A stretch of 64,000 nt of DNA from Sulfuricella sp. (GCA_041651995.1 JBAZID010000001.1:620001-684000), one strand, 5' to 3'; counted from the first letter of the stretch, positions 42,325 to 50,822 are shown. Notes: generated from the sequence alone by a model not told the origin. Made by a program: numbers and translations.

Positions 42325-43767
42325 TCAAACCCCTCCCGGCCTCCCCTTGTCAGGGGAGGAGGGGGCGCCTCCCCCCTGATAAGGGGGGATTAAGGGGGGT
42401 TGGGGGAACAGCTTGCCGGGGTTAAGAATATTATTCGGGTCAAAAACCTGCTTGATGTCACGCATCAGCTGCAGCGTCGCGGGGTCGATCTCGCGTGCCA
42501 CGAAAGGCCGTTTCTCGCGCCCCACGCCATGCTCGCCCGAGAGCGTACCATCCAGCCGCAGCACCAGGGTGAAGATTTCATCCAGGCAGGCGTCGGCGCG
42601 CTGCATTTGATCCGGGTCATCGGGGTTTACCAGCAGATTGACGTGCATGTTGCCGTTGCCGGCATGGCCGAAGTTGGCGTTGGCAATGCCATATCTCGCG
42701 CTCAGTTCAGCCAGCCCCTGCAGCAATTCGGGCAGCCGGGACACCGGCACCACCACGTCCTCGTTGATCTTTTTTGGCGCAATGTCGCGCAGCAGGGGGG
42801 AAAGCGCCTTGCGCGCCGCCCACAAGGCCTTGAGATCGGGCGCGAGTTCGGCCCGGATCAGCCCGTCGTTGGCGCAAGTAGCGCGAATGGCCTCGGCACT
42901 TGCCTGCACTTCACTGGCCGAGCCGTCCACCTCGATCATCAGCAGCGCCCGTGTTTCTTCCGGCAGCAGGCCGGGATGGCGAGCGCGAATCAGCTGGAGC
43001 GAGGCCTGGTCGAGAAACTCCAGCGCGCTGGGCAGGGCGGGCTGCGCCATGATGGCGGCAATCGCCTGCGCACAGCTAGCAATGTCGCGGTAATGCGCGG
43101 TCAGACCGCCCACCGCGGCGGGCAGGGGAGTGAGCTTGAGCGTGGCCTCGGTGATGATGGCCAGGGTGCCTTCGGAGCCGATCAGGAGCCGGGTCAGGTC
43201 GTAGCCCACCACGCCCTTGGTGGTGTAGCAGCCGGCCCTGATGATCTCGCCCTTGCCGGTGACTGCGGTCAGACCCAGCACATGATCGCGCGTCACGCCG
43301 TACTTGACGGCATGCGGACCGCCAGCGCAGGTGGCAAGATTGCCGCCGATGCTGCAATAAGGCGCGCTGGAAGGGTCCGGCGGCCAGAAAAAACCGTGCG
43401 GGCGCGCCGCATCCTGCACTTCCTGGTTCAACACCCCGGGCTCGCACACCAGCACACGGTTGGCCGGGTCCACCGCCACGATGCGCCGCATGCGCTCCAA
43501 CGACAGGGCAACGCCGCCCTGCTCCGGAATGCTGGCGCCCGCCGTGCCGGTGCCGCGCCCGCGTGGCGTAAGCGGCACCTTGAATTCATTGCACAGCAGG
43601 ATGATTGCCTGCACGGCTGCGGTAGTGGCCGCAAACGCCACTGCCTCGGGCGGAAAGATCTTGCGGCTGTTGTCGTAGCCATAGACCAGGCAGGAGGCGG
43701 CATCGGTGAGCAGGTTCTCCGCGCCAACGATGGCGCCGAGGCGGGTCAGGAATTCGGGGTTTAACAT
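42325..43767 (-). CDS. glcD: FAD-linked oxidase, glycolate oxidase GlcD/D-lactate dehydrogenase type, with repeat-encoded C-terminus
   Basis: Flavoprotein oxidising 2-hydroxy acids. It is 480 aa. The PCMH-type FAD-binding domain contains VPLTPRGRGTGTAGASIPEQGGVALSLERM, and GGNLATCAGGPHAVKYGVTRDHVLGL follows. The C-terminal domain has NFGHAGNGNMHVNLL, SGEHGVGREKR and FDPNNILNPGKLFP. Family proteins normally stop near NPGKLFP. Here the frame continues for about 24 residues (QPPLIPPYQGGGAPSS and on) that are encoded by a family C palindrome. glcE and glcF are not adjacent, so the exact substrate is uncertain. Confidence 0.92.
   Translation of the reverse strand: MLNPEFLTRLGAIVGAENLLTDAASCLVYGYDNSRKIFPPEAVAFAATTAAVQAIILLCNEFKVPLTPRGRGTGTAGASIPEQGGVALSLERMRRIVAVDPANRVLVCEPGVLNQEVQDAARPHGFFWPPDPSSAPYCSIGGNLATCAGGPHAVKYGVTRDHVLGLTAVTGKGEIIRAGCYTTKGVVGYDLTRLLIGSEGTLAIITEATLKLTPLPAAVGGLTAHYRDIASCAQAIAAIMAQPALPSALEFLDQASLQLIRARHPGLLPEETRALLMIEVDGSASEVQASAEAIRATCANDGLIRAELAPDLKALWAARKALSPLLRDIAPKKINEDVVVPVSRLPELLQGLAELSARYGIANANFGHAGNGNMHVNLLVNPDDPDQMQRADACLDEIFTLVLRLDGTLSGEHGVGREKRPFVAREIDPATLQLMRDIKQVFDPNNILNPGKLFPQPPLIPPYQGGGAPSSPDKGRPGGV
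42326..42402. repeat. Family C intergenic palindromic element, copy 2 (inside the glcD 3' end)
   Basis: Nested hairpins CCCTCC...GGAGGAGGG round CTCCCCTTGTCAGGGGAG, and CCCCCCTGATAAGGGGGG. It is nearly the same as 7909-7981. Read on the minus strand it stays open in the glcD frame and supplies its last codons and stop. Confidence 0.88.
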
Positions 43768-43784
43768 GGATCAATAAACGAAGT

Positions 43785-43917
43785 AAACCACGGAGTTCAC
43801 GGAGGACACGGAGAAAGACCATCTTGGGGTTTTTAGAATCTCATCCAATGGGTGAATGCCACACGACATACGATTCATTGCCTTTACTCCGTGTTCTCCG
43901 TGAACTCCGTGGTTAAT
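43785..43917. repeat. Family B intergenic palindromic element, copy 2 (rfaE2/glcD)
   Basis: CCACGGAGTTCACGGAGG-type 9-base units at 43789-43815 face CTCCGTGTTCTCCGTG units at about 43886-43916. The inner core TCATCCAATGGGTGAATGCC corresponds to that of copy 1. It lies between co-directional rfaE2 and glcD. Confidence 0.85.
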
Positions 43918-43922
43918 CGTTT

Positions 43923-44411
43923 TTATAATTTACGGATCTTGGCGATGGTGGAGGTGGTCGAGCGCTCGAACAGGAAGGGTATGGAATGCACCTGCCCGCC
44001 CCAGTCCAGCACCTCCCTTGCTCCAACAATATTTTCCACCGTCCAGTCGCCGCCCTTGACCAGAATCTCCGGCTGGCAGGCGAGAATCAGGTTGAGTGGG
44101 GTGTCCTCATCGAACCAGGTGACCAGGCTGACGCTGTCCAGCGCGGCCAGCACGGCCATGCGGTCGTTCTGGCTGTTCACCGGGCGGTCGTCGCCCTTGC
44201 CCAGGCGTTTGACCGAGGCATCGGTATTGACCCCGACAATCAGGCTGGCACCCAGCGCCCGCGCCTGGGACAGGTAAGTGACATGGCCGCGGTGCAGGAT
44301 ATCGAAACAGCCATTGGTGAACACCAGCGGGTGCGGCAGCGCGGCGGCACGAGCCTTGAGCTCGGCCGGCGTGCAGATTTTGCGCTCGAAATCGGGGGCG
44401 AGGGAAGTCAA
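43923..44411 (-). CDS. rfaE2: D-glycero-beta-D-manno-heptose 1-phosphate adenylyltransferase
   Basis: Activates heptose-1-phosphate to ADP-heptose for LPS inner core. It is 162 aa, equal to the C-terminal domain of E. coli HldE; the kinase domain is not fused here. The nucleotidyltransferase motif is VFTNGCFDILHRGHVTYL (with the HxGH signature). VGVNTDASVKRLGKGDDRPVN and the late LVKGGDWTVENIVGAREV segment follow. It is 2 bases from the BON lipoprotein gene, and probably co-transcribed with it. Confidence 0.95.
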   Translation of the reverse strand: MTSLAPDFERKICTPAELKARAAALPHPLVFTNGCFDILHRGHVTYLSQARALGASLIVGVNTDASVKRLGKGDDRPVNSQNDRMAVLAALDSVSLVTWFDEDTPLNLILACQPEILVKGGDWTVENIVGAREVLDWGGQVHSIPFLFERSTTSTIAKIRKL

Positions 44412-44413
44412 GA

Positions 44414-44980
44414 TCAGTCGAGGTATTCGAATATTTTGACGACCTTGCGCACATCCGTGGTGGTGCGCGTGATTTCCGCCGCGTCCTCGGCTTCCTTGCG
44501 CGTCACCAGGCCCATCAGGTAAACCACGCCGTTCTCGGTGATGACCTTGACGTGGTAAGGCGCAAAGCGGTTGGCGTCAATCATGCGCCCCTTGACCTTG
44601 GAAGTGATGTAGGTGTCGTTGCTGCGCGAGGAGAAAGGCGACACATTCCCGATCGCGATTTCGTTGGTCACGTCGATCACGTTCGGCACGCCCATCACCA
44701 TCTGCCCTACCTCCTGCCTTACCTCTTCGCTAGGCGCCTCGCCAGTCAGCAGGACATGGCGGTTGAAGCTGGTCACGTTGGCGTGCACGGCATATTTGAA
44801 TTTATCCTCGATGCGGCCGGATGCCTTGAGCGCAATGCCCTGATCCTCGATGTAGGTGCCGGAGGTGCGGCGGTCACCCGCCATCAGTGCCCCGGCGCCC
44901 ACACCCGTGGCCACGACGGGAAAACAGCCCTGCAGGGCGGGGATGACGGCAAGCAATAGTACAGGCAATAAGCGGCGCAT
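44414..44980 (-). CDS. BON-domain outer-membrane lipoprotein (DolP/YraP-like)
   Basis: A 188-aa lipoprotein with lipobox ALQGC (Cys19). Two BON domains follow, at about residues 45-115 (DQGIALKASGRIEDKFKYAV...NVIDVTNEI) and 122-188 (ITSKVKGRMIDANRFAPYHVKVITENGVVYLMGLV). In E. coli DolP (YraP) binds anionic phospholipid near the division site and supports envelope integrity. It stands next to the SIS-domain gene, as yraP stands next to diaA in E. coli. Confidence 0.93.
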   Translation of the reverse strand: MRRLLPVLLLAVIPALQGCFPVVATGVGAGALMAGDRRTSGTYIEDQGIALKASGRIEDKFKYAVHANVTSFNRHVLLTGEAPSEEVRQEVGQMVMGVPNVIDVTNEIAIGNVSPFSSRSNDTYITSKVKGRMIDANRFAPYHVKVITENGVVYLMGLVTRKEAEDAAEITRTTTDVRKVVKIFEYLD

Positions 44981-45571
44981 TTATTCAACTCCAAGTAATA
45001 GACAGTCAATGGCATCGCACAGGCAGTGGATGACCAGCAGATGTACTTCCTGGATGCGGGCGGTGCTATCCGAGGGTACACACAGATGGATGTCTTCGGG
45101 GCGCAAAAGTTCAGCCATTTGTCCGCCGCCCTTGCCGGTTAGCGCGATCACGCCCATTTCCCGCTCATGGGCAGCCTGGATGGCCTCGATCACATTGCGC
45201 GAATTGCCGCTGGTGGAAATCGCCAGCAGCAGGTCCTGCGGCTGCCCCAGGGCGCGCACCTGCTTGGAAAAGATCAGGTCATAGGAGTAGTCGTTGGCAA
45301 TCGAGGTGATGGTCGAGCTGTCGGTGGTGAGCGCCATGGCGGCCAGGCCTGGCCGCTCCATCTCGAAACGGTTGAGCATTTCCGAGGCAAAATGCTGGGC
45401 ATCGCCGGCCGAGCCGCCATTGCCGCAACTCAGTACCTTGCCCTCGGCCAGCAGGCATTGCACCACCCGCTCCGCGGCGACGGAAATCGGTGGCGCCAGG
45501 AGATCCAGCGCCTGCAGCTTGATGTGGGCGCTGTCGGTGAAATGGTGGCCAATGCGGGAAATTAGATCCAT
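44981..45571 (-). CDS. diaA: SIS-domain protein, DiaA/GmhA type
   Basis: A 196-aa protein with a single sugar-isomerase fold. Motifs are KVLSCGNGGSAGDAQHFASEMLNRFE, AMALTTDSSTITSIANDY, LLAISTSGNSRNVIEAI and EVHLLVIHCLCDAID. DiaA binds DnaA and promotes timely replication initiation; GmhA is phosphoheptose isomerase. Sequence alone does not separate the two. The neighbourhood (BON lipoprotein, yraN, lpoA, rsmI) is that of diaA, while rfaE2 nearby would also suit GmhA. It starts immediately upstream of the BON gene. Confidence 0.85.
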   Translation of the reverse strand: MDLISRIGHHFTDSAHIKLQALDLLAPPISVAAERVVQCLLAEGKVLSCGNGGSAGDAQHFASEMLNRFEMERPGLAAMALTTDSSTITSIANDYSYDLIFSKQVRALGQPQDLLLAISTSGNSRNVIEAIQAAHEREMGVIALTGKGGGQMAELLRPEDIHLCVPSDSTARIQEVHLLVIHCLCDAIDCLLLGVE

Positions 45572-45611
45572 AAATTCAAAACTCTGGGTTCAAAGTGCAA
45601 GTAACCGGATT

Positions 45612-45947
45612 TTATGCGCTAAACGCATCTTTAATCCATTCAATCTTGAGGCCGTCCAGCAATAATGCATCGAAGCGGCAAGGTGGTTGCCTGGTCTGCT
45701 GCTGCAAATAGTGCTGCGCCGCATGGATCAGTTTGCGTTGCTTGTGCCCGGTGATGCTCGCCGCCGCGCCACCGAAATTGTCGCTGCGCCGCAGGCGTAC
45801 CTCCACGAACACCAGCGTGCCGCCATGTTCCATGATCAGATCGATTTCACCCATGCGGCAACGGTAATTCCTTGCCACCAGGCGCAATCCCCGGCTTTGC
45901 AGAAATGCGGCGGCGTGATCTTCCGCCTGCTTGCCGGCGTCCATCAA
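45612..45947 (-). CDS. yraN: YraN (UPF0102) endonuclease-like protein
   Basis: A 111-aa protein with a minimal restriction-endonuclease-like fold. It carries the motif set GKQAEDHAAAFLQ, NYRCRMGEIDLIMEHGGTLVFVEVRLR (E-x-D...E-V-K/R type active site; Arg stands in the last place) and AAQHYLQQ. Physiological function is unknown, though a role in DNA processing is presumed. It overlaps lpoA by ATGA and belongs to the lpoA-yraN-diaA operon. Confidence 0.93.
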   Translation of the reverse strand: MMDAGKQAEDHAAAFLQSRGLRLVARNYRCRMGEIDLIMEHGGTLVFVEVRLRRSDNFGGAAASITGHKQRKLIHAAQHYLQQQTRQPPCRFDALLLDGLKIEWIKDAFSA

Positions 45948-47146
45948 GGCGCCAGCAAAACGGCTTCCCCGTTGCTGAATTCGGCACGCACGCCATCGCG
46001 ATTGACCTGGTGCGAGCGGACATCCAGCGTGAGGTAGCCGGTTACGCCATCCAGGCTGAACGGCATGCCGGGCGGTGATGTCTGTAGCAGCAAAGCCAGG
46101 CGCCAGGCATCAATGCCGAGGGCGTAAAGTCGCTCCATGTCGGCAGCGAGGGGGGACGGCGCGCGCGGGTAAACCATGACCGCGGGATGATCCGGCTGCA
46201 ACAGCCAGGGCATATCGACGAACTGCACGCCATTCAGGTCATGATACTTCTGCAGGCTGCCGCTGCCGGCATAAATCTGCGAGGTGGCATAGGTGGGCAG
46301 GTCGCTTTTCAGAAAAGGGTTCAGGAGGCGCGCATCGCGGCTGTTCATGGCAAGAAAAATTACATTTGACGCCTGCCTGCGAAGCGCATCGCGGATTTCG
46401 GACGGATTGGAGCCGGTAAAGGCCAGGTGCCTGGCCGCCGCCCCGCCGAGCGCTGCCCACTCTTCGCTAAAAGCTTGCTGGATGCGCTTTGACAGCATGT
46501 CGCCAGCGGTGATCACGGTGGCGCTCCTTCTGCCTTCGCCAAACGCGGCACGCGCCATCTGGCGGGCTTCAAGATCAGCCGCGAGGCCGAATACATACAA
46601 CTGGGGCGGAAATTCAATGCTTTGTTCCGGCAGGTTGAGCGCCAGCGTGGGCACGTTCACCGGGGTACTGGCAGCAAGGGCCGAAACGCCATTCCGGGTC
46701 AGGGGGCCGACCACAATGCTTGCACCGGCTTGCGTTGCCTGCCGGTATGTGGACACAATGTCATCAGTCTCATCGCTGCTGGGGTAGACTGTGACCGGCA
46801 GCGCACCTGGCTGGATCGAAGCGCCGGCCATGAAGCCCTGCCTGACCACTTCGGCGGCACGGCCAAAGGCGCTGGACTTGAGCGGCAGCAGCAAGGCAAC
46901 ATGCGCATGGCTGGCCGCTGCCAGCGATGCGGCATCAAGCTGCCGGGCTGGCAAATCCACGCTGTTCGCTGCGGGCGGTTCAATTCTGGCCAGCGGCGTC
47001 AGCGCGACCTCGGCCTGAGGCGTTGGCGCGGTTGCGGCATTGGCCGACGGCAGCGTTTCTGCTCTTAACGGCCTTCCGGGGACATCCGCATGAGCCACAA
47101 ACGATACGGCGAAGAACATCAACAGAAAAGTGAGGAAGCGTTGCAT
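45944..47146 (-). CDS. LpoA-like penicillin-binding protein activator, periplasmic-binding-fold protein
   Basis: A 400-aa protein with an N-terminal signal peptide (MQRFLTFLLMFFAVSFVAHA) and a type I periplasmic-binding fold (HVALLLPLKSSAFGRAAEVVRQGFMAGA onward; SIVVGPLTRNGVSAL). It corresponds to the C-terminal domain of E. coli LpoA, which stimulates PBP1A at the outer membrane. The large TPR-like N-terminal domain is missing. No lipobox Cys follows the signal peptide, so it may be soluble in the periplasm. A Pro/Ala linker (residues 22-75) precedes the domain. Gene order supports the assignment. Confidence 0.85.
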   Translation of the reverse strand: MQRFLTFLLMFFAVSFVAHADVPGRPLRAETLPSANAATAPTPQAEVALTPLARIEPPAANSVDLPARQLDAASLAAASHAHVALLLPLKSSAFGRAAEVVRQGFMAGASIQPGALPVTVYPSSDETDDIVSTYRQATQAGASIVVGPLTRNGVSALAASTPVNVPTLALNLPEQSIEFPPQLYVFGLAADLEARQMARAAFGEGRRSATVITAGDMLSKRIQQAFSEEWAALGGAAARHLAFTGSNPSEIRDALRRQASNVIFLAMNSRDARLLNPFLKSDLPTYATSQIYAGSGSLQKYHDLNGVQFVDMPWLLQPDHPAVMVYPRAPSPLAADMERLYALGIDAWRLALLLQTSPPGMPFSLDGVTGYLTLDVRSHQVNRDGVRAEFSNGEAVLLAP

Positions 47147-48001
47147 CCAGAGCAGGGTCTTATAAATGACAGAGGCACATTATATGTGGTTGCCACGCCG
47201 ATTGGAAATTTGCGGGACATCACGCTGCGCGCCCTGGATGTGCTGAAAACCGCCGACATCGTTGCCGCCGAGGATACGCGCAATACCTCGCATTTGCTTG
47301 GCCATTACGGGATTTCGGCCAAACTGGTGGCGCTGCACGAACACAATGAACGGGTCGCCGCGCCGAAAATCATCGCCGCACTGCAAGAAGGAAAAACCGT
47401 GGCGCTGGTTTCCGATGCCGGAACGCCAGGCATCAGTGATCCGGGCGCGATCCTGGTGCAGGCAGTGCGCGCTGCCGGCCTGCCGGTGATCCCGCTGCCG
47501 GGCCCGAACGCAGCCATTTGCGCGCTCTCCGCGGCGGGCAGGGAAGATGCCCGTTTTCTCTTTTATGGCTTTCTGCCCGCCAAGGCCAGCGCCCGGCGCA
47601 AGGAACTGGAAGCGCTCATCGAACTGCCCTATATCCTGGCCTTCTATGAGGCGCCTCACCGCATCGTGGAAACCGTCGAGGATATTCTCAAGACATTGGG
47701 CGGCGAACGGGACATCACTTTTGCGCGCGAGCTTACCAAGCTGTTCGAGAGCATCCATACTTGCAAGCTGGCTGATGCGCCCGCCTGGCTGGCTGGCGAC
47801 CCCAACCGCCAGCGTGGCGAATTCGTGCTGCTGGTATCAGGAGCCGCAATCGCGGAGGAAGAAGGCATCAGCGCCGAAGCGCAGCGCACACTGCAACTGC
47901 TGCTGGCAGAGTTGCCGCTCAAGCAGGCGGTCAAGCTGGCAGCCGAGATCAGCGGCGAGAAGAAAAATGCCCTGTATGACCTCGCGCTACAGTTAAAATG
48001 A
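47090..48001 (+). CDS. rsmI: 16S rRNA (cytidine-1402 2'-O) methyltransferase RsmI
   Basis: Methylates the ribose of C1402 in the decoding centre. It is up to 303 aa. Motifs are TLYVVATPIGNLRDITLRALDVL, AAEDTRNTSHLLGHYGI and VALVSDAGTPGISDPG; a tetrapyrrole-methylase fold. The ATG at 47090 would overlap the divergent lpoA start by 57 bases. A TTG at 47141 would give a leader of normal length, so the true start is uncertain. It is divergent from lpoA, exactly as in E. coli. Confidence 0.95.
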   Translation: MSHKRYGEEHQQKSEEALHPEQGLINDRGTLYVVATPIGNLRDITLRALDVLKTADIVAAEDTRNTSHLLGHYGISAKLVALHEHNERVAAPKIIAALQEGKTVALVSDAGTPGISDPGAILVQAVRAAGLPVIPLPGPNAAICALSAAGREDARFLFYGFLPAKASARRKELEALIELPYILAFYEAPHRIVETVEDILKTLGGERDITFARELTKLFESIHTCKLADAPAWLAGDPNRQRGEFVLLVSGAAIAEEEGISAEAQRTLQLLLAELPLKQAVKLAAEISGEKKNALYDLALQLK

Positions 48002-48020
48002 ATCCAATAACCTTAACCCG

Positions 48021-48155
48021 ATAACCACGGAGGGCACGGAGAACACAGAGAGAAGCGGTTCACGGTCTTTTTTGACTCGCCCAAGGAGTGAAATATCGAA
48101 TATCGTGATATTTTTATATTTCTGCTCCGTGCTCTCCGTGAACTCCGTGGTTAAC
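48021..48155. repeat. Family B intergenic palindromic element, copy 3 (rsmI/pyrC)
   Basis: CCACGGAGGGCACGGAGA units (48024-48050) face CTCCGTGCTCTCCGTG units (about 48124-48154). The inner core is TCGCCCAAGGAGTGAA. It lies between co-directional rsmI and pyrC. Confidence 0.85.
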
Positions 48156-48185
48156 TGATTTTTCAAGGATAAGCACAGGTTTTAA

Positions 48186-49229
48186 ATGGATCACATCATG
48201 GACACCCTGACCCTGACCCGCCCCGACGACTGGCACCTGCATCTGCGTGACGGCGAGCACCTGCATGCCGTGGTGGCCGACACAGCCCGGTACTTTGCCC
48301 GCGCCATCATCATGCCCAACCTGCGCCCCCCCGTCACCACCACCGGACTGGCCCTGGCCTACCGCCAGCGCATTCTCGATGCCCTGCCTGCCGGTTCCGA
48401 TTTTCAGCCGCTGATGACGCTGTACCTCACCGACAACACTGCACCGGATGAAATCGCCCGCGCCAAGGCCAGCGGCATGGTGCATGGGGTGAAGCTCTAC
48501 CCCGCCGGGGCGACCACCAATTCAGATTCCGGCGTTACCGATATCTCCAAGTGCCACCTCGCGCTGGAAGCAATGCAGGAGCATGACCTGCCGCTGCTGG
48601 TACATGGCGAGGACACGCATCCCCTGGTGGACGTGTTTGACCGTGAACAGGTATTCATCGGCAAGGTGCTGGTGCCGCTGCTGGATCGCTACCCGCGCCT
48701 GAGAGTGATATTCGAGCACATCACCACGCGTCAGGCGGTGGAGTTTGTCAAGGCCGCGCCCGCCAACGTGGCCGCCACCATCACGGCGCATCACCTGCTC
48801 TACAGCCGCAACGCCATGTTTGCCGGCGGCATGCGACCGCACATGTACTGCTTGCCGGTACTGAAGCGCGAAGAACACCGCTGGGCTCTGATTGGCGCTG
48901 CCACCAGCGGCAATCCGAAATTCTTTCTCGGCACCGACAGCGCCCCCCATGCCAGAAACGCCAAGGAATCCGCCTGCGGCTGCGCCGGTATCTATACTGC
49001 CCACGCGGCACTTGAACTTTATGCGGAAATTTTTGAAGCGGCCAATGCGCTGGACAAACTGGAGGGCTTTGCCAGTTTTCATGGTCCGGATTTCTACCGC
49101 TTGCCGCGTAATGCCGGCACGGTCACGCTGCGCAAGGAAAGCTGGCAAGTGCCCGCAGAGCTGCCATTCGGAAACGAAACGCTGACCCCGCTGCGGGCGG
49201 GTGAATCCGTGGGATGGAAGCTCGTCTGA
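48186..49229 (+). CDS. pyrC: Dihydroorotase (PyrC, type II)
   Basis: Zinc amidohydrolase that cyclises carbamoyl-aspartate in pyrimidine synthesis; carbamoyl phosphate comes from CarAB. It is 347 aa. The first metal motif is DDWHLHLRDGEHL. IIMPNLRPPVTTT, GVKLYPAGATTNSDSGV (carboxylated Lys) and LLVHGED follow, then FEHITTRQAVEFV and the catalytic GTDSAPHARNAKE. A second Met four codons in (MDTLTLTRPDD) may be the real start, as it matches the usual N-terminus. Confidence 0.97.
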   Translation: MDHIMDTLTLTRPDDWHLHLRDGEHLHAVVADTARYFARAIIMPNLRPPVTTTGLALAYRQRILDALPAGSDFQPLMTLYLTDNTAPDEIARAKASGMVHGVKLYPAGATTNSDSGVTDISKCHLALEAMQEHDLPLLVHGEDTHPLVDVFDREQVFIGKVLVPLLDRYPRLRVIFEHITTRQAVEFVKAAPANVAATITAHHLLYSRNAMFAGGMRPHMYCLPVLKREEHRWALIGAATSGNPKFFLGTDSAPHARNAKESACGCAGIYTAHAALELYAEIFEAANALDKLEGFASFHGPDFYRLPRNAGTVTLRKESWQVPAELPFGNETLTPLRAGESVGWKLV

Positions 49230-49232
49230 GCG

Positions 49233-50261
49233 CTACTTCTCATACATGCGACCGATTTCCCCGGCACATTTTTCTGGACGGTTCCGGTGTATTTCGAGCA
49301 GTTGCCGGGCCGTTTCCAGCCAGCGATCTGCGCCTTGCTGCGCCATGAGGCGCAGGGTTTGCAAACCATCGCCTTCGATCCAGCGCTGGTAGGCTGCACC
49401 CAGCTCGGGAAATAATGCGCGCCGCATGCCCCCGAGGTTCGCGAAGTAGAAATGCAGGCTGGCTTCATGATTCTGCTCCAGCAAAGCAGGCAAGGTGGAA
49501 ATACTGTCGGCCAGATGGTCACGTACCGCCCGCGCCACAAGTTCGCCGCACGTGCCGGAAACGGAAAGCAGCAAACTCCCCCACTCTTCGCCCAGGTGCT
49601 GCTCCGCACGCCACTCGCCGACTTCATGCAACAGTGCCGCTTCCACTTCGTTGTCGGTCATCCGTTCCAGCGCCAGATCAAAATCAGCGCCGAAATCGTA
49701 ACAGGCCATCGCCCGCGCCATTGCGCCCGGCTTCTGCTTCCATTGCCATTCCTCGATTTTTTCCCACAGCATGCGCCGCATGGATTCGCGCCGGATAAAC
49801 AGGGTGCCGTCCAGCAACATGGCGGGGGGCGCGGTCATGTCGCGCGCATGCTCGCGCCCGGCGATGAGCACATGGAGACCATGGCGCTCTTCCTCACGCA
49901 ACAGTTCGGCCAGGAAAAAATGCGCTGCGGCATGCCCTCCATAGCCACCGCTGTAAACCAGTCCCTGCGGAGTCAGTTCGCGGTTGATGGCCGTGGTTTC
50001 GAACGGATCGATTTCTTCCTGGCCCAAGTTGAGCGGCTCAAATCCGGTTTCCTCCAGCTGCTCCCACAACATTTCCCTGTTCGTAATCCAGTCCCCCAGT
50101 TCATCCCTGGGAAGAGAAGCCTTGAACGGGTAGCCCTGCTCCCAGCGGTAAAATTCACGCATTTTCAGCAAATAGGTGCACAGGGTGTAATTGCGCGCAT
50201 GCTGCGCGTCGCTTATATGGCAGTTGAGCTGGACGGTAGTGCGCAAAAGAGTCGGATTCAT
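49233..50261 (-). CDS. Conserved hypothetical protein (resembles Sfum_1244 family)
   Basis: A 342-aa protein, soluble and without a signal peptide. The N-terminus NPTLLRTTVQLNCHISDAQHARNYTLCTYLLKMREFYRWEQ is strongly patterned and recalls proteins annotated as the Sfum_1244 family. The middle has GLVYSGGYGGHAAAHFFLAELLREEERHGLHVLIAGREHARDM. The C-terminal part is helical, with acidic pairs (DNEVEAALLHEVGEWRAE) and an HE/E spacing that could bind metal. It is convergent with pyrC, with a 3-base gap. No function is known to me. Confidence 0.75.
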   Translation of the reverse strand: MNPTLLRTTVQLNCHISDAQHARNYTLCTYLLKMREFYRWEQGYPFKASLPRDELGDWITNREMLWEQLEETGFEPLNLGQEEIDPFETTAINRELTPQGLVYSGGYGGHAAAHFFLAELLREEERHGLHVLIAGREHARDMTAPPAMLLDGTLFIRRESMRRMLWEKIEEWQWKQKPGAMARAMACYDFGADFDLALERMTDNEVEAALLHEVGEWRAEQHLGEEWGSLLLSVSGTCGELVARAVRDHLADSISTLPALLEQNHEASLHFYFANLGGMRRALFPELGAAYQRWIEGDGLQTLRLMAQQGADRWLETARQLLEIHRNRPEKCAGEIGRMYEK

Positions 50262-50328
50262 GGGAAGTCCTCTATTGTTGACTAACTTACTCGGGATTTA
50301 TATCACGAATCATGCTAGAATCCAACCC

Positions 50329-50780
50329 GAAGCTGGCTAGGCAGTCGCTGTATGGTTTTCCATGCAGAGGAAAGTCCGGGCTCCACAGAGCAGGATGCCG
50401 GCTAACGGCCGGACGCCGTGAGGCGATGGAAAGTGGCACAGAAAACATACCGCCGATGGCCCGCAAGGGATCAGGCAAGGTTGAAAAGGCGCGCTAGCGC
50501 CTTTCAGTAAAGGCTAACCTGCTTGCAGGTTATGCCGGCGCTAAAAGGCGCGCACTCCGCAAGGAGGGCGGGTGGAGGCGAAAGCCTCCGTCAGGTAAGA
50601 GCTCACCGCGTTCCTGGCAACAGGAATGGCAGGTTAAACCCCATCCGGAGCAAGGCCAAATAGGGGGGCACTGGCGCTGCTCGCGTTGCCCCCGGGTAGG
50701 CTGCTTGAGCGCTGGAGCAATTCAGCGCCTAGAGGAATGACTGTCCACGACAGAACCCGGCTTATCGGCCAGCTTCACCT
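50329..50780 (+). ncRNA. rnpB: RNase P RNA (type A)
   Basis: Catalytic RNA of tRNA 5'-end processing. The P1 strands GAAGCTGGC (50329) and GGCCAGCTTC (50769-50778) pair. The conserved core AGGAAAGTCCGGGCTCC and ACAGAGCAGGATGCCGG follows P1-P3 at the 5' side, and GACAGAACCCGGCTTATCGG closes the 3' side. The hairpin-rich middle includes GGCGCGCTAGCGCC. A -10-like TAGAAT at 50316-50321 lies 7 bases before the 5' end. A strong terminator follows. Confidence 0.97.
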
Positions 50781-50797
50781 CACTCCAAAATAAAAAA

Positions 50798-50822
50798 GGG
50801 CGCCGAAGCGCCCTTTTTTTTT
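50798..50822 (+). terminator. Rho-independent terminator of rnpB (facing glnA end)
   Basis: GGGCGC, loop CGAA, GCGCCC, flanked by A-run and T-run. It can serve both rnpB and the convergent glnA. Confidence 0.9.
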
